From Methylobacterium organophilum (GTDB taxonomy: Bacteria; Pseudomonadota; Alphaproteobacteria; Rhizobiales; Beijerinckiaceae), in the NCBI RefSeq assembly GCF_022179465.1, contig NZ_BPQV01000004.1, positions 186,001 to 250,000 on the forward strand: a DNA stretch of 64,000 bases, written 5' to 3'. Shown one piece after another: positions 11,805-20,741 of the stretch (its first letter is position 1; the number at the start of each line of letters is the position of its first letter). Under the pieces are notes generated by a model, which was not told the origin of the DNA, did no database searches, and was given only the letters and a program-made list of their open reading frames with translations. Position numbers and translations under genes: made by a program.

Positions 11805-13445
11805 ATGCTCCGCCTCCGTGACTATCAGCGCGCCGCCCTGGACGCCCTCGACCGGCACTGGTCCGAGGGCGGGGGACCGGGACTCGTCGTGCTGCCGACC
11901 GGGGCCGGCAAGGCCCTGGTCATCGCCGCCCTGATCCGGGAATGGCTGGAGGGCGCGCCGGATGCGCGGCTCTGCGTCGTCACCCATGTGCGCGAGCTCG
12001 TCGCGCAGAACCACGCCGAGCTCATGGCCTATTGGCCCCACGCCCCGGCGGGCATCTATTCCGCCGGCCTCGGACGGCGCGAGGGGCAGGCCCAGATCCT
12101 GGTCTGCTCCATCCAGTCGGTGCGCGACCGGATGGAGACGCTCGCGCCCTTCGACGCCGTCATCATCGACGAGGCCCATCTGGTGCCGCGCTCGGCCGAG
12201 ACCGGCTACGGCCGCTTCCTCGCCGCGGCCCGGCGGCGCAACCCGGCGCTGCGCGTCGTCGGCTTCACCGCCACGCCCTACCGCCTCGATTCCGGCCGGC
12301 TCGACGAGGGGGAGGGGAAGCTCTTCGAGCGGATCGTGTACGAGGCCGCGGTCGGCGACCTGATCCACCAGGGCTATCTCGCGCCCCTCGTCTGCAAGGC
12401 GACGGCGACTGCCCTCGACGTGACCGGCGTGCCCAAGCGCGGGGGCGACTACGTGCCCTCGGCGCTGGAGGCCGCGGTCAACAAGGACTGGGTCACCCGG
12501 GCCGCGGTCGCGGAGATGGCGGAATACGGCCGGGAGCGGCGGGCCTGGCTCGCCTTCTGCGCGGGGCTCGCCCATGCCGCCGCCGTGCGCGACGCGGTGC
12601 GGGCGGAGGGCTTTTCCTGCGAGACCGTGACCGGGGACATGAACCGGCGGGAGCGCGACCGCGTCGTCGCGGCCTTCCGGGCCGGCCGGATCCGCTGCCT
12701 CGCCTCCGTCGGGGTGCTCACCACCGGCTTCAACGTGCCGGAGGTCGATCTGGTCGCCCTGCTGCGCCCGACCCAATCCGCCGGCCTCTACGTGCAGCAG
12801 GTCGGCCGCGCCCTGCGCCGCGCGCCCGGCAAGGCCGACGCGATCGTGCTCGACTATGCCGGGCTCGTGCGCATGCACGGCCCGGTGGACGCGGTGACCG
12901 CCCGCTCCGTCACCCTGGGGGCCGCCGCGCCGGGCCTGAGCCGGGCCAAGCCCTGCCCCGGCTGCGGCGCCCTGATCGCGCTGAATGCCAGCACCTGCGA
13001 GGCCTGCTGGGTCGAGCCGGAAGCCGAGGAGGACGGGGCGCCGCCCCACGAGGCGAGCGCGGAGGACGCCCTGCCGATCCTGTCGGAGACGGCCGCGCCC
13101 TGGTGGCCCGTCGAATCCTGGCACCTCGCCCACGGCCCCGGGGGCAGCGGGCCCGACCGTCTGGAAGCCGTGTTCCGCTGGCGGAGCGGCGGCTGCCGGA
13201 TCGAGATCGGGCTTGAGCATTCGGGCCATGCCAGGGAGAAGGCGGTGCAATGGTGGCGGGCCTTCGGCGGCGCCGAGCCGGTGCCGATGCGCGTATCCGA
13301 CGCGCTGGCCCGCTTCGACGAACTCGAGCGCCCCGCCGCCCTGCAGATCGCCGCGGCCGGCCGGCTCTCGGAGAGCGTCACCGTCCGCTTCGCCGATGGC
13401 CGCCGCTTCCGCGACCTGCGCCGCTGGGGCGGCCTCGCCGCCTGA
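11805..13445 (+). CDS. DEAD/DEAH-box (superfamily II) helicase with C-terminal zinc ribbon
   Basis: A 546-residue protein: Q-like motif LRDYQRAALDALD, Walker A LPTGAGKALVIAAL, motif II IIDEAHLV, motif III GFTATPYRLDSG, and a helicase C-terminal domain (FNVPEVDLVALLRPTQSAGLYVQQVGRALRRAPGKADAIVLDY). Cysteines CPGCG...CEAC at about 384-402 form a zinc ribbon. The remaining ~130 residues are unassigned. The architecture resembles RadD/YejH-type repair helicases and the related SSL2-like family. The gene sits between ntrC and ntrY, 78 bp after ntrC, interrupting an otherwise standard regulatory block. A specific role is not inferable. Confidence 0.85.
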   Translation: MLRLRDYQRAALDALDRHWSEGGGPGLVVLPTGAGKALVIAALIREWLEGAPDARLCVVTHVRELVAQNHAELMAYWPHAPAGIYSAGLGRREGQAQILVCSIQSVRDRMETLAPFDAVIIDEAHLVPRSAETGYGRFLAAARRRNPALRVVGFTATPYRLDSGRLDEGEGKLFERIVYEAAVGDLIHQGYLAPLVCKATATALDVTGVPKRGGDYVPSALEAAVNKDWVTRAAVAEMAEYGRERRAWLAFCAGLAHAAAVRDAVRAEGFSCETVTGDMNRRERDRVVAAFRAGRIRCLASVGVLTTGFNVPEVDLVALLRPTQSAGLYVQQVGRALRRAPGKADAIVLDYAGLVRMHGPVDAVTARSVTLGAAAPGLSRAKPCPGCGALIALNASTCEACWVEPEAEEDGAPPHEASAEDALPILSETAAPWWPVESWHLAHGPGGSGPDRLEAVFRWRSGGCRIEIGLEHSGHAREKAVQWWRAFGGAEPVPMRVSDALARFDELERPAALQIAAAGRLSESVTVRFADGRRFRDLRRWGGLAA

Positions 13446-13520
13446 CAGGACCGCCGCTCCGGAGCCCCCGCGACCGGATTCGTATTAATTTCGCCACACT
13501 GTTGTGGCCCCGCATCAGCC

Positions 13521-15875
13521 ATGCCGTCGCAAGAACAGAACAAGGAGCCGACCGCCTCCGGCCCGCAGGGGCCGGGCGCCACGGCCACGACGCGCCCCAA
13601 CCCGCGCGGCCCGGGCTGGGCCGGTGCGGCGATGGTCGGCATGGCGCTGGTCTCGGCCACGATCACCTTCCTGATCCTGGCCGGCCTCATCAAGGTGACG
13701 CCGACGCCGACCATGGGCGTCACCCTGCTCGCCATCAACGCCGCCGTGGTGCTCGGGCTGGTCGTGGTGATCGCCTGGGAGGCGCGGGTCTTCCTGCATG
13801 CCCGCAAGGCCAATGCCACGGTGGCGCGGCTGCACAGCCGCATCGTCGGCCTGTTCAGCCTAATCGCGATCCTGCCGACCATCCTGCTCGCCATCGTCGC
13901 CTCGGTGACGATCGACCGGGGCCTGTCCCTCGGCTTCACCGACCGGGTGCGCGACGTGGTGCTGAAATCCGTGGAGGTGGCCGACGCCTATCAGGAGAAC
14001 CAGTGCCAGTCCCTCGCCCGGGAGATCCGCATCCTCACGGACGACCTGACGCGGGCGCGGCCGAATTTCGACGTGAACCGGGACTGGTTCGAGAACTTCC
14101 TCACCACCCGCGCCACGGCCCTGGGCCTGCCCATCGCCAAGATCATGCGCGGCCCCAACGAGGTGGTGGCGCGGGCCAATATCGACGTCCTCAAGCAGAC
14201 GCGGCTGCCCTCGGCGGCGGCCTTCGAGGATGCGGCGAAGTCGAGCGACCCGATCTGCCTGCTGCCGACCGAGGGCCGGGTCTTCGCCGCCCTGCTGCGC
14301 ATGCCGGCCTACGACAACGCCGTGCTGCTGGTGCAGCGGGAGGTGAGCCAGCTCGCCATCGACTTCCCCGGCGTGTCGCGGGCGGCGGCGGCCGAGTACC
14401 TGACCTACGATTCCCTGCGCCGCTCGATCCAGATCGCCTTCGCCTCGGTCTTCGTGCTGATCTCGCTGATCGCCCTGCTCTCGGCGGTCTGGTTCGGGCT
14501 CAACTTCGCCAACCGCTTCGTCGCCCCGATCCGCCGCCTGATCAACGCCGCCGACCAGGTCGCCTCGGGCAACTTCTACGCCCAGGTCCCGGCCCGGAAG
14601 ACGGATGGCGACCTCGCCCATCTCGGCGAGAGCTTCAACAAGATGACGCAGGAGCTGCGCCGCCAGCATGACGGCCTCACCGCCGCGAGCGAGCTGATCG
14701 ACCGCCGCCGCCGCTTCACGGAGGCCGTGCTCTCCGGCGTCTCGCCGGGGGTGATCGGCGTGGATGCCGGCGGCCTCATCACCATCGCCAACCCCTCCGC
14801 CGAGCGGACCCTCGGGCTCGCCTCCGAGACGCTCGTCGGCATGCCGCTCACCGCCGCGGTGCCGGAGCTCGCGCCGCTGCTGCCGGAGGGGGAGGGGCGC
14901 CAGCGCGCGCTCCAGCAGCAGATCCAGCTGACCCGGGGCGGGCGCGAACGCACCATCGCCGTGCGGGTGACGAGCGAGCAGGCGCAGGGGGCCGCCCGCG
15001 GCTTCGTGGTGACGCTGGACGACATCACCGACCTCGTCTCGGCCCAGCGCACCTCCGCCTGGGCGGACGTGGCCCGCCGCATCGCCCACGAGATCAAGAA
15101 CCCGCTCACCCCGATCCAGCTCTCGGCCGAGCGGATCCGGCGCAAGTACGGGAAGGTCATCACCGCGGACAAGGAAGTCTTCGATCAGTGCACGGCGACG
15201 ATCGTGCGCCAGGTCGACGAGATCAAGCGCATGGTCGACGAGTTCTCGTCCTTCGCGCGCATGCCCAAGCCGGCGATCACGCGCCAGGACCTCACCGAGA
15301 TCGCCAAGCAGAACCTGTTCATGCTCCGCATGGCGCATCCCGAGCTGGACTTCCCGTTCTCGTCGGAGGGGCCGGAGGGCGCGGAAAAGGTCGAGGCGGC
15401 CTTCGACGTGCGGCTGCTCAGCCAGGCGCTCACCAACATTCTGAAGAACGCCGTCGAGGCGGTGCAGGCCGTGGAGGCCCTGCTCGCGGAAAGCGGCGAG
15501 AAGGGCCGCGTCGCCCTCCGGCTTCTCGTCGATGGCGACTTCGCGGTGATCGAAGTCACCGACAACGGCAAGGGATTTCCCCAGGAAGGGCGTCAGCGCC
15601 TGCTGGAGCCCTATATGACGACGCGCGAAGGCGGTACGGGCCTCGGCCTCGCCATCGTCAGCAAGGTGCTCGAAGAGCACGGCGGCGGCATCGAGTTGAA
15701 CGACAACCCTGAAGGACGGGGGGGACAGGTTCGCATGCGGGTTCCGCGCGAGATCGGGCATGCCCCGGCGGCGGAGGCCAAAGCGGCCGCCGCCTCGCTC
15801 GACAAGAATACGACGGACAAGGACAGGGAGAGCGAGAGCATGGGTTCGCCACGCGTCGCGGAGATGCAGCCATGA
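13521..15875 (+). CDS. ntrY: Nitrogen regulation transmembrane sensor kinase NtrY
   Basis: A 784-residue inner-membrane histidine kinase. Hydrophobic helices at about 33-57, 65-88 and 112-133 precede a periplasmic/sensor stretch, another helix at about 298-322, HAMP (about 322-375), PAS (about 390-500), HisKA with [24 protein letters not shown], and HATPase_c (ILKNAVEAVQ, VTDNGKGFP, TTREGGTGLGLAIVSKVLEEHGGG). The N-terminal 35 residues are Gln/Gly/Pro-rich. Together with NtrX it is implicated in nitrogen and redox regulation in alphaproteobacteria. It overlaps ntrX by 4 bp. The 75-bp upstream spacer with AT-rich TCGTATTAATTTCG may carry its own promoter. Confidence 0.96.
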   Translation: MPSQEQNKEPTASGPQGPGATATTRPNPRGPGWAGAAMVGMALVSATITFLILAGLIKVTPTPTMGVTLLAINAAVVLGLVVVIAWEARVFLHARKANATVARLHSRIVGLFSLIAILPTILLAIVASVTIDRGLSLGFTDRVRDVVLKSVEVADAYQENQCQSLAREIRILTDDLTRARPNFDVNRDWFENFLTTRATALGLPIAKIMRGPNEVVARANIDVLKQTRLPSAAAFEDAAKSSDPICLLPTEGRVFAALLRMPAYDNAVLLVQREVSQLAIDFPGVSRAAAAEYLTYDSLRRSIQIAFASVFVLISLIALLSAVWFGLNFANRFVAPIRRLINAADQVASGNFYAQVPARKTDGDLAHLGESFNKMTQELRRQHDGLTAASELIDRRRRFTEAVLSGVSPGVIGVDAGGLITIANPSAERTLGLASETLVGMPLTAAVPELAPLLPEGEGRQRALQQQIQLTRGGRERTIAVRVTSEQAQGAARGFVVTLDDITDLVSAQRTSAWADVARRIAHEIKNPLTPIQLSAERIRRKYGKVITADKEVFDQCTATIVRQVDEIKRMVDEFSSFARMPKPAITRQDLTEIAKQNLFMLRMAHPELDFPFSSEGPEGAEKVEAAFDVRLLSQALTNILKNAVEAVQAVEALLAESGEKGRVALRLLVDGDFAVIEVTDNGKGFPQEGRQRLLEPYMTTREGGTGLGLAIVSKVLEEHGGGIELNDNPEGRGGQVRMRVPREIGHAPAAEAKAAAASLDKNTTDKDRESESMGSPRVAEMQP

Positions 15876-17242
15876 GCGCCGATATCCTCATCGTCGACGA
15901 CGAGGCGGACATCCGCGACCTCGTGGCCGGCATCCTCGACGACGAGGGCCATCGCTGCCGCACGGCCAGCGGCTCGGACGAGGCGCTGGCGGCGATCGAG
16001 TCGCGACGGCCGCATCTCGTCTTCCTCGACATCTGGCTGCAGGGCTCGCGCCTCGACGGCCTGCAGGTGCTCGACCTGATCAAGGCGGGCCATCCGGACC
16101 TGCCGGTGGTGATGATCTCCGGCCACGGCAACATCGAGACCGCGGTCTCGGCCATCAAGGCAGGCGCCTACGACTTCATCGAGAAGCCGTTCAAGGCCGA
16201 CCGGCTGATCCTGGTGGCCGAGCGGGCGCTGGAGGCCTCCCGCCTCAAGCGCGAGGTGCGCGACCTCAAGACCCGCTCCGGTCAGGCGAGCCGCCTCGTC
16301 GGCGGTTCCGTGGCCATGAACCAGCTGCGCCAGACCATCGAGCGGGTGGCCCCGACCAATGCCCGCGTCATGGTCTCGGGCGCGCCGGGCTCGGGCAAGG
16401 AGCTGTCCGCGCGCACCCTGCACGCCGCCTCCGCCCGGGCGAGCGGCCCCTTCGTCGTCATCAACGCGGCGACGATCACGCCGGAGACGATGGAGGCGGA
16501 GCTGTTCGGCGTCGAGGCCGGGGAGGGCCGGGCCCGCCGGGTCGGCGCCCTGGAGGAGGCCCATGGCGGCACCCTCTACATCGACGAGGTCGCGGACATG
16601 CCGCGGGAGACGCAGAGCCGGATCCTGCGCGTCCTCGTCGACCAGAACTTCCAGCGCGTCGGCGGCACCACGCGGGTGCATGTGGACGTGCGCATCATCT
16701 CCTCCTCCTCCCGCGACCTCGCGGAGGAGATCGCCGGCGGCCGCTTCCGCGAGGACCTGTTCCACCGCCTCTCGGTGGTGCCGATCCGCGTGCCCTCCCT
16801 GGCCGAGCGCCGGGAGGACGTGCCGGAGCTGCTCGCCTTCTTCATGGACCAGATCTCGGCGGCCACGGGCCTGCCGCGGCGGCGCATCGCCGAGGACGCC
16901 ATGGCGGTGCTCCAGTCGCACGACTGGCCCGGCAACGTCCGCCAGCTGCGCAACAACGTCGAGCGGCTGATGATCCTGACCCAGACCGACCCGGAGCAGG
17001 AGGTCACCTCGGAGATGCTGCCGACCGAGATCGGCGCGCTGGTTCCGACCACGCCGACCGGCGCGGGCGGCGAGAAGCTGATGAGCCTGGCGCTCCGCGA
17101 GGCCCGGGAGATCTTCGAGCGCGAGTACCTGATCGCGCAGATCGCCCGCTTCTCCGGCAACATCTCCCGCACGGCCGAGTTCATCGGCATGGAGCGCTCC
17201 GCCCTCCACAGGAAGCTGAAGTCCCTCGGCATCGGCTCCTGA
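15872..17242 (+). CDS. ntrX: Response regulator NtrX (atypical sigma54-activator family)
   Basis: A 456-residue protein: receiver domain with D53 in LVFLDIWLQGS, AAA+ domain with Walker A GAPGSGKE (170-177), Walker B GGTLYIDEVADMP and DWPGNVRQLRNNVERL, and a Fis-type HTH (GNISRTAEFIGMERSALHRKLKSLG). The sigma54-contact loop is degenerate: where NtrC has GAFTGA, this protein reads LFGVEAGEGRARRVGAL. To my knowledge several alphaproteobacterial NtrX proteins share this loss and probably regulate sigma70 promoters instead. The ATG overlaps the ntrY stop (ATGA). Confidence 0.96.
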   Translation: MSADILIVDDEADIRDLVAGILDDEGHRCRTASGSDEALAAIESRRPHLVFLDIWLQGSRLDGLQVLDLIKAGHPDLPVVMISGHGNIETAVSAIKAGAYDFIEKPFKADRLILVAERALEASRLKREVRDLKTRSGQASRLVGGSVAMNQLRQTIERVAPTNARVMVSGAPGSGKELSARTLHAASARASGPFVVINAATITPETMEAELFGVEAGEGRARRVGALEEAHGGTLYIDEVADMPRETQSRILRVLVDQNFQRVGGTTRVHVDVRIISSSSRDLAEEIAGGRFREDLFHRLSVVPIRVPSLAERREDVPELLAFFMDQISAATGLPRRRIAEDAMAVLQSHDWPGNVRQLRNNVERLMILTQTDPEQEVTSEMLPTEIGALVPTTPTGAGGEKLMSLALREAREIFEREYLIAQIARFSGNISRTAEFIGMERSALHRKLKSLGIGS

Positions 17243-17255
17243 GGAAGAATCGGCG

Positions 17256-17287
17256 AGAGCCGGGCCGAAGCGTCACGGCCGGGCTCT
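17256..17287 (+). terminator. Hairpin between ntrX and hfq
   Basis: AGAGCCGGGCC (17256-17266) and GGCCGGGCTCT (17277-17287) pair with one mismatch across a 10-nt loop, 13 bp after the ntrX stop. No T run follows, so it may be a weak terminator, a processing site or an attenuator partly separating hfq expression from ntrYX. Confidence 0.4.
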
Positions 17288-17427
17288 TGCATCGCGCGGG
17301 GCTTCGCCGTGTAATGTCGACGGCTGGGGAGTCACGCCCGACGAAACGGTGCGGACACGGGACTTCGAAACGCCATCGACAAGAACCCGCCAGATCCGGC
17401 GGGCGGCTGGTGCAAGGATAACAAGAA

Positions 17428-17682
17428 ATGGCGGGCGAACGCGCTCAGAACCTGCAGGACACGTTCCTGAACCATGTTCGCAAGAACAAGATCCCGCTGA
17501 CGATCTTCCTCGTCAACGGCGTTAAGCTCCAGGGCGTTGTGACCTGGTTCGACAACTTCTGCGTGCTTTTGCGCCGGGACGGCCATTCGCAGCTCGTCTA
17601 CAAGCACGCGATCTCGACAATCATGCCGGGCCATCCGGTTCAGCTCTTCGAGCCGGACGAGACCGCCCCCGAGAAGGCCTGA
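17428..17682 (+). CDS. hfq: RNA chaperone Hfq
   Basis: An 84-residue Sm-like protein that forms a hexameric ring and pairs small RNAs with mRNAs. The Sm1 motif ([31 protein letters not shown]) and Sm2 motif ([11 protein letters not shown]) are intact, including the YKHA uridine-binding residues. The acidic C-terminal tail is short ([10 protein letters not shown]), typical of alphaproteobacteria. It lies 185 bp after ntrX in its usual position. The hflX GTPase gene that commonly follows hfq is not here; a convergent TonB receptor is found instead. Confidence 0.97.
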   Translation: MAGERAQNLQDTFLNHVRKNKIPLTIFLVNGVKLQGVVTWFDNFCVLLRRDGHSQLVYKHAISTIMPGHPVQLFEPDETAPEKA

Positions 17683-17840
17683 GGCGCCCGCCGGGCGCAT
17701 ATCGCCGGACCTGAAAACACGCCGCCAGCACCCTCTCTCCGGGAAGGTGCGGCGGCGAAACTTTGCGGGCGGGCGAGCGCCCCCCCGGCGCGGCCATCCC
17801 GCCCGTCACGCGCCGCGCCACCCGAAGCCCCCTCGAAACG

Positions 17841-17874
17841 CAAACGCGCGGCCCGCCATCAGACGAGCCGCGCG
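17841..17874 (-). terminator. Probable terminator of the TonB receptor gene (hfq/receptor spacer)
   Basis: The 236-bp convergent spacer 17683-17918 holds three hairpins. GCGCCC/GGGCGC follows hfq (17684-17698), GGCGCCGG/CCGGCGCC sits at 17892-17912, and CGCGCGGC/GCCGCGCG spans 17845-17874. Read on the minus strand the last is followed by TTTGCGTTTCG, the best terminator-like tail for the receptor gene. No gene is supported in this spacer. Confidence 0.45.
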
Positions 17875-17918
17875 GGCGGAGGGTCGTGGCAGGCGCCGGG
17901 TTCGCCGGCGCCCGTTTC

Positions 17919-20450
17919 TCAGAACTTGCGGACCAGCGGCTCCACCGGCGGGGCGGGCGGCGGCACGTCGAAGGCGTAGCGGAAGCCGCCATAGACCGAG
18001 AGCGGCTGCGCCAGCGTCGTGGTGCGCGGGTCGTTGATCACGTAGTTGCCGGCCACTGCACCGGCCTCGGCGAAGGTGCCGAACGTCGCGTAGCGGTTGT
18101 TGGTCAGGTTGGTCACGTAGCCGAACAGCTGGAGGTTCTTGTTGACCTGGTAGCTCGTGTTCAGGTTCAGCACGTAATAGGCGGGCAGCTTGGGGTTCAG
18201 GTTCGACTCGTCGCCCCGGTAATAGGCCGAGGAGAAGGCCTGGAGGGCCATGCCGACGCGCCAATGCGGCAGCACCTCGACGTCGAAGCCGACCTTGAAC
18301 TGGTGATCCGGGATCAGCGGCACCTTGTTGCCCGGCACGACGAAGATGGCGCCGTCGTCCGAGAGCGGGTTGTTCGGCGAGGAGAGCGTGCCGTTGAACC
18401 GGAAGGTGGCATCGATCAGCGCGTAGTTCGCGTAGACCGTCAGCCAGTCGGACACGTACTCGGCGCTGACCTCGACCCCCTGGCGGCGGGTGGCGGGAAC
18501 GTTGACGAAGTAGCCGCGGGCCGCGTTGCCGGGGGTGGCGAGCTGCAGGATGTCGTTGGTCAGGTCGGTGCGGAAGGCGCCGATCTTATAGTTCACCAGG
18601 CCGCCGTCGTAGAAGTTCGCCAGCGAGCCGCGGAAGCCGACCTCGTAGGTCTGGGCGGTGACCTGCTTGAGCGGCGGATCGGCGACCAGGGAGTTCGGCA
18701 GCAGGCAGGGCCGGTCGGGATTGGCGCAGGCGAGCTCCAGCGGGGTCGGGGCGCGGTTCGATTCGGAATAGCCGCCGTAGAGCGCCAGCTCGGGGGCGAA
18801 GCGGTAGGTCAGGCCCGCGAGCGGGTTGATCTTGTTGAAGTAATGCGTGCCCGTCACGTCCGGCGAGAAGCCGGTCTGATCCTCGCTGGAGATGCGCGCG
18901 AAGTTGAGGCGCGCCCCGGCGGTGAGCGAGAGGGCGTCCGTCAGGTCGATCGTGTCGGAGGTGTAGAGGCCCATATAGAGGTTGGAGCCCTGGACCGAGC
19001 TCGGCGCGATGCCGAGGGCGGCGGCGGTCCGCAGGAACTGCGTGCCCAGCCCCGGGACGAACCCGTAATAGGGGTTGTTCGGATCGGTGGTCACCGCCAG
19101 GTCGGGATTGATCACCCCGAGGGTGCTCGACGACTTGAAGCTGTAATTGGCGACGTCGATCGAGCCGCCGACCACGAAGCTGTTGTTGAAGCCGAAGACC
19201 TTGTCGCGGTTGGCCGCCTGGAGCGAGCCGCCATAGCCGGTCGCCTCGGTCTTGGTGATGTCGATGGTGCCGTAGGGCACGCCCGCCGTGAACGGGATGC
19301 CGTTGGCGGCGGTGCCGCGGCCGAGCATCAGGAACTGGTTCCGGAAGTCGAGCTGCGACTGGCCCGGGGCCGGGGCGAAGCCGTCATCCTCGAAGCAGAG
19401 GCGCCCGCGGAAGCTCGAACGCGTGCTGCAATTCTCGAAGTTGCCGTCGTTGCCGTCGACGTAGTTCTGGCTGAAGCGGCGGAAATAGGCGTTGCCGGCG
19501 AGATCCCAGGTCGGGGAGATGTCGACGCGGCCGGTGAGCTGGATCGTGCCCAGCTGCGTGGTGGTGGTCTGCGGGTAGGTGAAGATCGCCCGGTCGTCGG
19601 TATGCGTGAAGTCGACCGGCGTGGCCGCGGCGGCGCCGAAATAGGTACGCGCGAGCTGGCCGACGAGGTGGAACTCGGAGTCGAGCGTCCGGTAGCCGAG
19701 ATCGGCATAGACGCGGCCGATCGTGCTCGGGCTCTGGTAGCGCCAGCCGCGGTCGTTCAGGCCCTCGCCGGCGAAGTAGAAGCTCCACGGGCCGATCATG
19801 GTGCCGTACTGGAGCGAGCCGGCGATGCGGCCGTCCGAGCCGCCCAGGGCCGAGATCTCGGTGCCCTGCCAGGTGAAGCCGTTCTTCATCTGGATGTTGA
19901 TGGCGCCGCCCAGGGCGTTGAGGCCGAAGACCGGGTTGCCGGTGACGACGTCGATGCGCTGGATCGCGACCTGCGGGATCAGGTCGAGATTGACCGTGTC
20001 GCCGAAGGCCTCGTTGATGCGCACGCCGTTCTGGTAGACGGCCAGCCCCTGCGGCACGCCGGTGACCGGCGAGGCCTGGAAGCCGCGATAGTTGATGTCG
20101 ATGCGGTTGTTGTTGCCCTGCGAGTCCGAGAGGTTGAGGCCGGGCACGCGCCGGCCGAGCGTCTCGATGGTGTTGAAGGTGGCCCGGTCGAACTCCAGAT
20201 CGGCCGCCGTCACCGTCTCGACGGTGCTCGGGATCTTGTAGAGCGGCTGGGCGCCCCCGCGCAGCCGCGGCTCGGCCACCGTGGGGAGCTGGGTGGCGGA
20301 CGCCAGGCGCGGCCCGAGGCCGGCGCCGGCCACGCCGACCGGGGTGGTCGCGACGACGCTGATCTCGTCGAGCGTTGTGGCCGGCTGCGCCAGGGCAGCC
20401 CCCGGCACGAGCGCAACGGAGGCGATGAGGCTGCGACGGAGCGCGCGCAT
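17919..20450 (-). CDS. TonB-dependent outer-membrane receptor
   Basis: With the start at 20450 the product is 843 residues. It begins with signal peptide MRALRRSLIASVALVPGAALA, cut before QPATTLDEISVVATT, the last part being a TonB-box-like segment. A plug domain follows (about 75-200; LGRRVPGLNLSDSQGNNNRIDINYRGFQ, INEAFGDTVNLDLIPQVAIQRIDVVTGNPVFGLNALGGAINI). A 22-strand-type barrel ends in aromatic Phe (PLVRKF), the BAM signal. It resembles FecA/BtuB-class receptors; the ligand is not evident. Upstream start codons give an Arg-rich non-signal extension and were rejected. No exbBD or ABC partner is adjacent. Confidence 0.92.
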   Translation of the reverse strand: MRALRRSLIASVALVPGAALAQPATTLDEISVVATTPVGVAGAGLGPRLASATQLPTVAEPRLRGGAQPLYKIPSTVETVTAADLEFDRATFNTIETLGRRVPGLNLSDSQGNNNRIDINYRGFQASPVTGVPQGLAVYQNGVRINEAFGDTVNLDLIPQVAIQRIDVVTGNPVFGLNALGGAINIQMKNGFTWQGTEISALGGSDGRIAGSLQYGTMIGPWSFYFAGEGLNDRGWRYQSPSTIGRVYADLGYRTLDSEFHLVGQLARTYFGAAAATPVDFTHTDDRAIFTYPQTTTTQLGTIQLTGRVDISPTWDLAGNAYFRRFSQNYVDGNDGNFENCSTRSSFRGRLCFEDDGFAPAPGQSQLDFRNQFLMLGRGTAANGIPFTAGVPYGTIDITKTEATGYGGSLQAANRDKVFGFNNSFVVGGSIDVANYSFKSSSTLGVINPDLAVTTDPNNPYYGFVPGLGTQFLRTAAALGIAPSSVQGSNLYMGLYTSDTIDLTDALSLTAGARLNFARISSEDQTGFSPDVTGTHYFNKINPLAGLTYRFAPELALYGGYSESNRAPTPLELACANPDRPCLLPNSLVADPPLKQVTAQTYEVGFRGSLANFYDGGLVNYKIGAFRTDLTNDILQLATPGNAARGYFVNVPATRRQGVEVSAEYVSDWLTVYANYALIDATFRFNGTLSSPNNPLSDDGAIFVVPGNKVPLIPDHQFKVGFDVEVLPHWRVGMALQAFSSAYYRGDESNLNPKLPAYYVLNLNTSYQVNKNLQLFGYVTNLTNNRYATFGTFAEAGAVAGNYVINDPRTTTLAQPLSVYGGFRYAFDVPPPAPPVEPLVRKF

Positions 20451-20741
20451 AGATTCCCGACCCAAGAGATTCGTTGTTGCCGTTGTTGTTCCGGCTGTCC
20501 TCGGCCTGTCTGACGCAACTCGGCCGTGCGGCACAATATGGTCACGCTTGGATTTCGGCCTCCGCGGCCGGGCGCGGCGAAGGTTGTCCGCGCGCGTGGC
20601 GGTCAAGTCACATTTATGCCATAGATATCAAGGGCATACGGGAGCATACGGCAAGGATTTCGGGATCATTCGGCAATCTCGTGTGAGGGTTGAAACACCG
20701 GCCCTTGCCCCTGCGAAGCCGGGCGCCGGATCTCCGGTGGG
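20451..20741 (-). promoter_or_regulatory. Receptor upstream region with 10-bp-spaced direct repeat
   Basis: The 290-bp spacer carries the receptor promoter and lies downstream of mdcH. GCATACG occurs twice exactly 10 bp apart (20634-20640 and 20644-20650), one helical turn, in a locally AT-richer patch, so it may bind a regulator. I could not recognise a Fur box or a cobalamin riboswitch by eye. Confidence 0.35.

Noticed and set aside
13860-15761. A 633-codon minus-strand open frame
   Set aside because: Antisense to ntrY.
17763-20513. A 916-codon plus-strand open frame
   Set aside because: Antisense to the TonB receptor, which has a signal peptide, plug and barrel; the frame is Val/Gly/Arg-rich, typical of mirrored high-GC coding DNA.
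20451-20741. Cobalamin riboswitch before the TonB receptor
   Set aside because: No recognisable B12 box or paired helices by eye; a covariance-model search would be needed to revive it.
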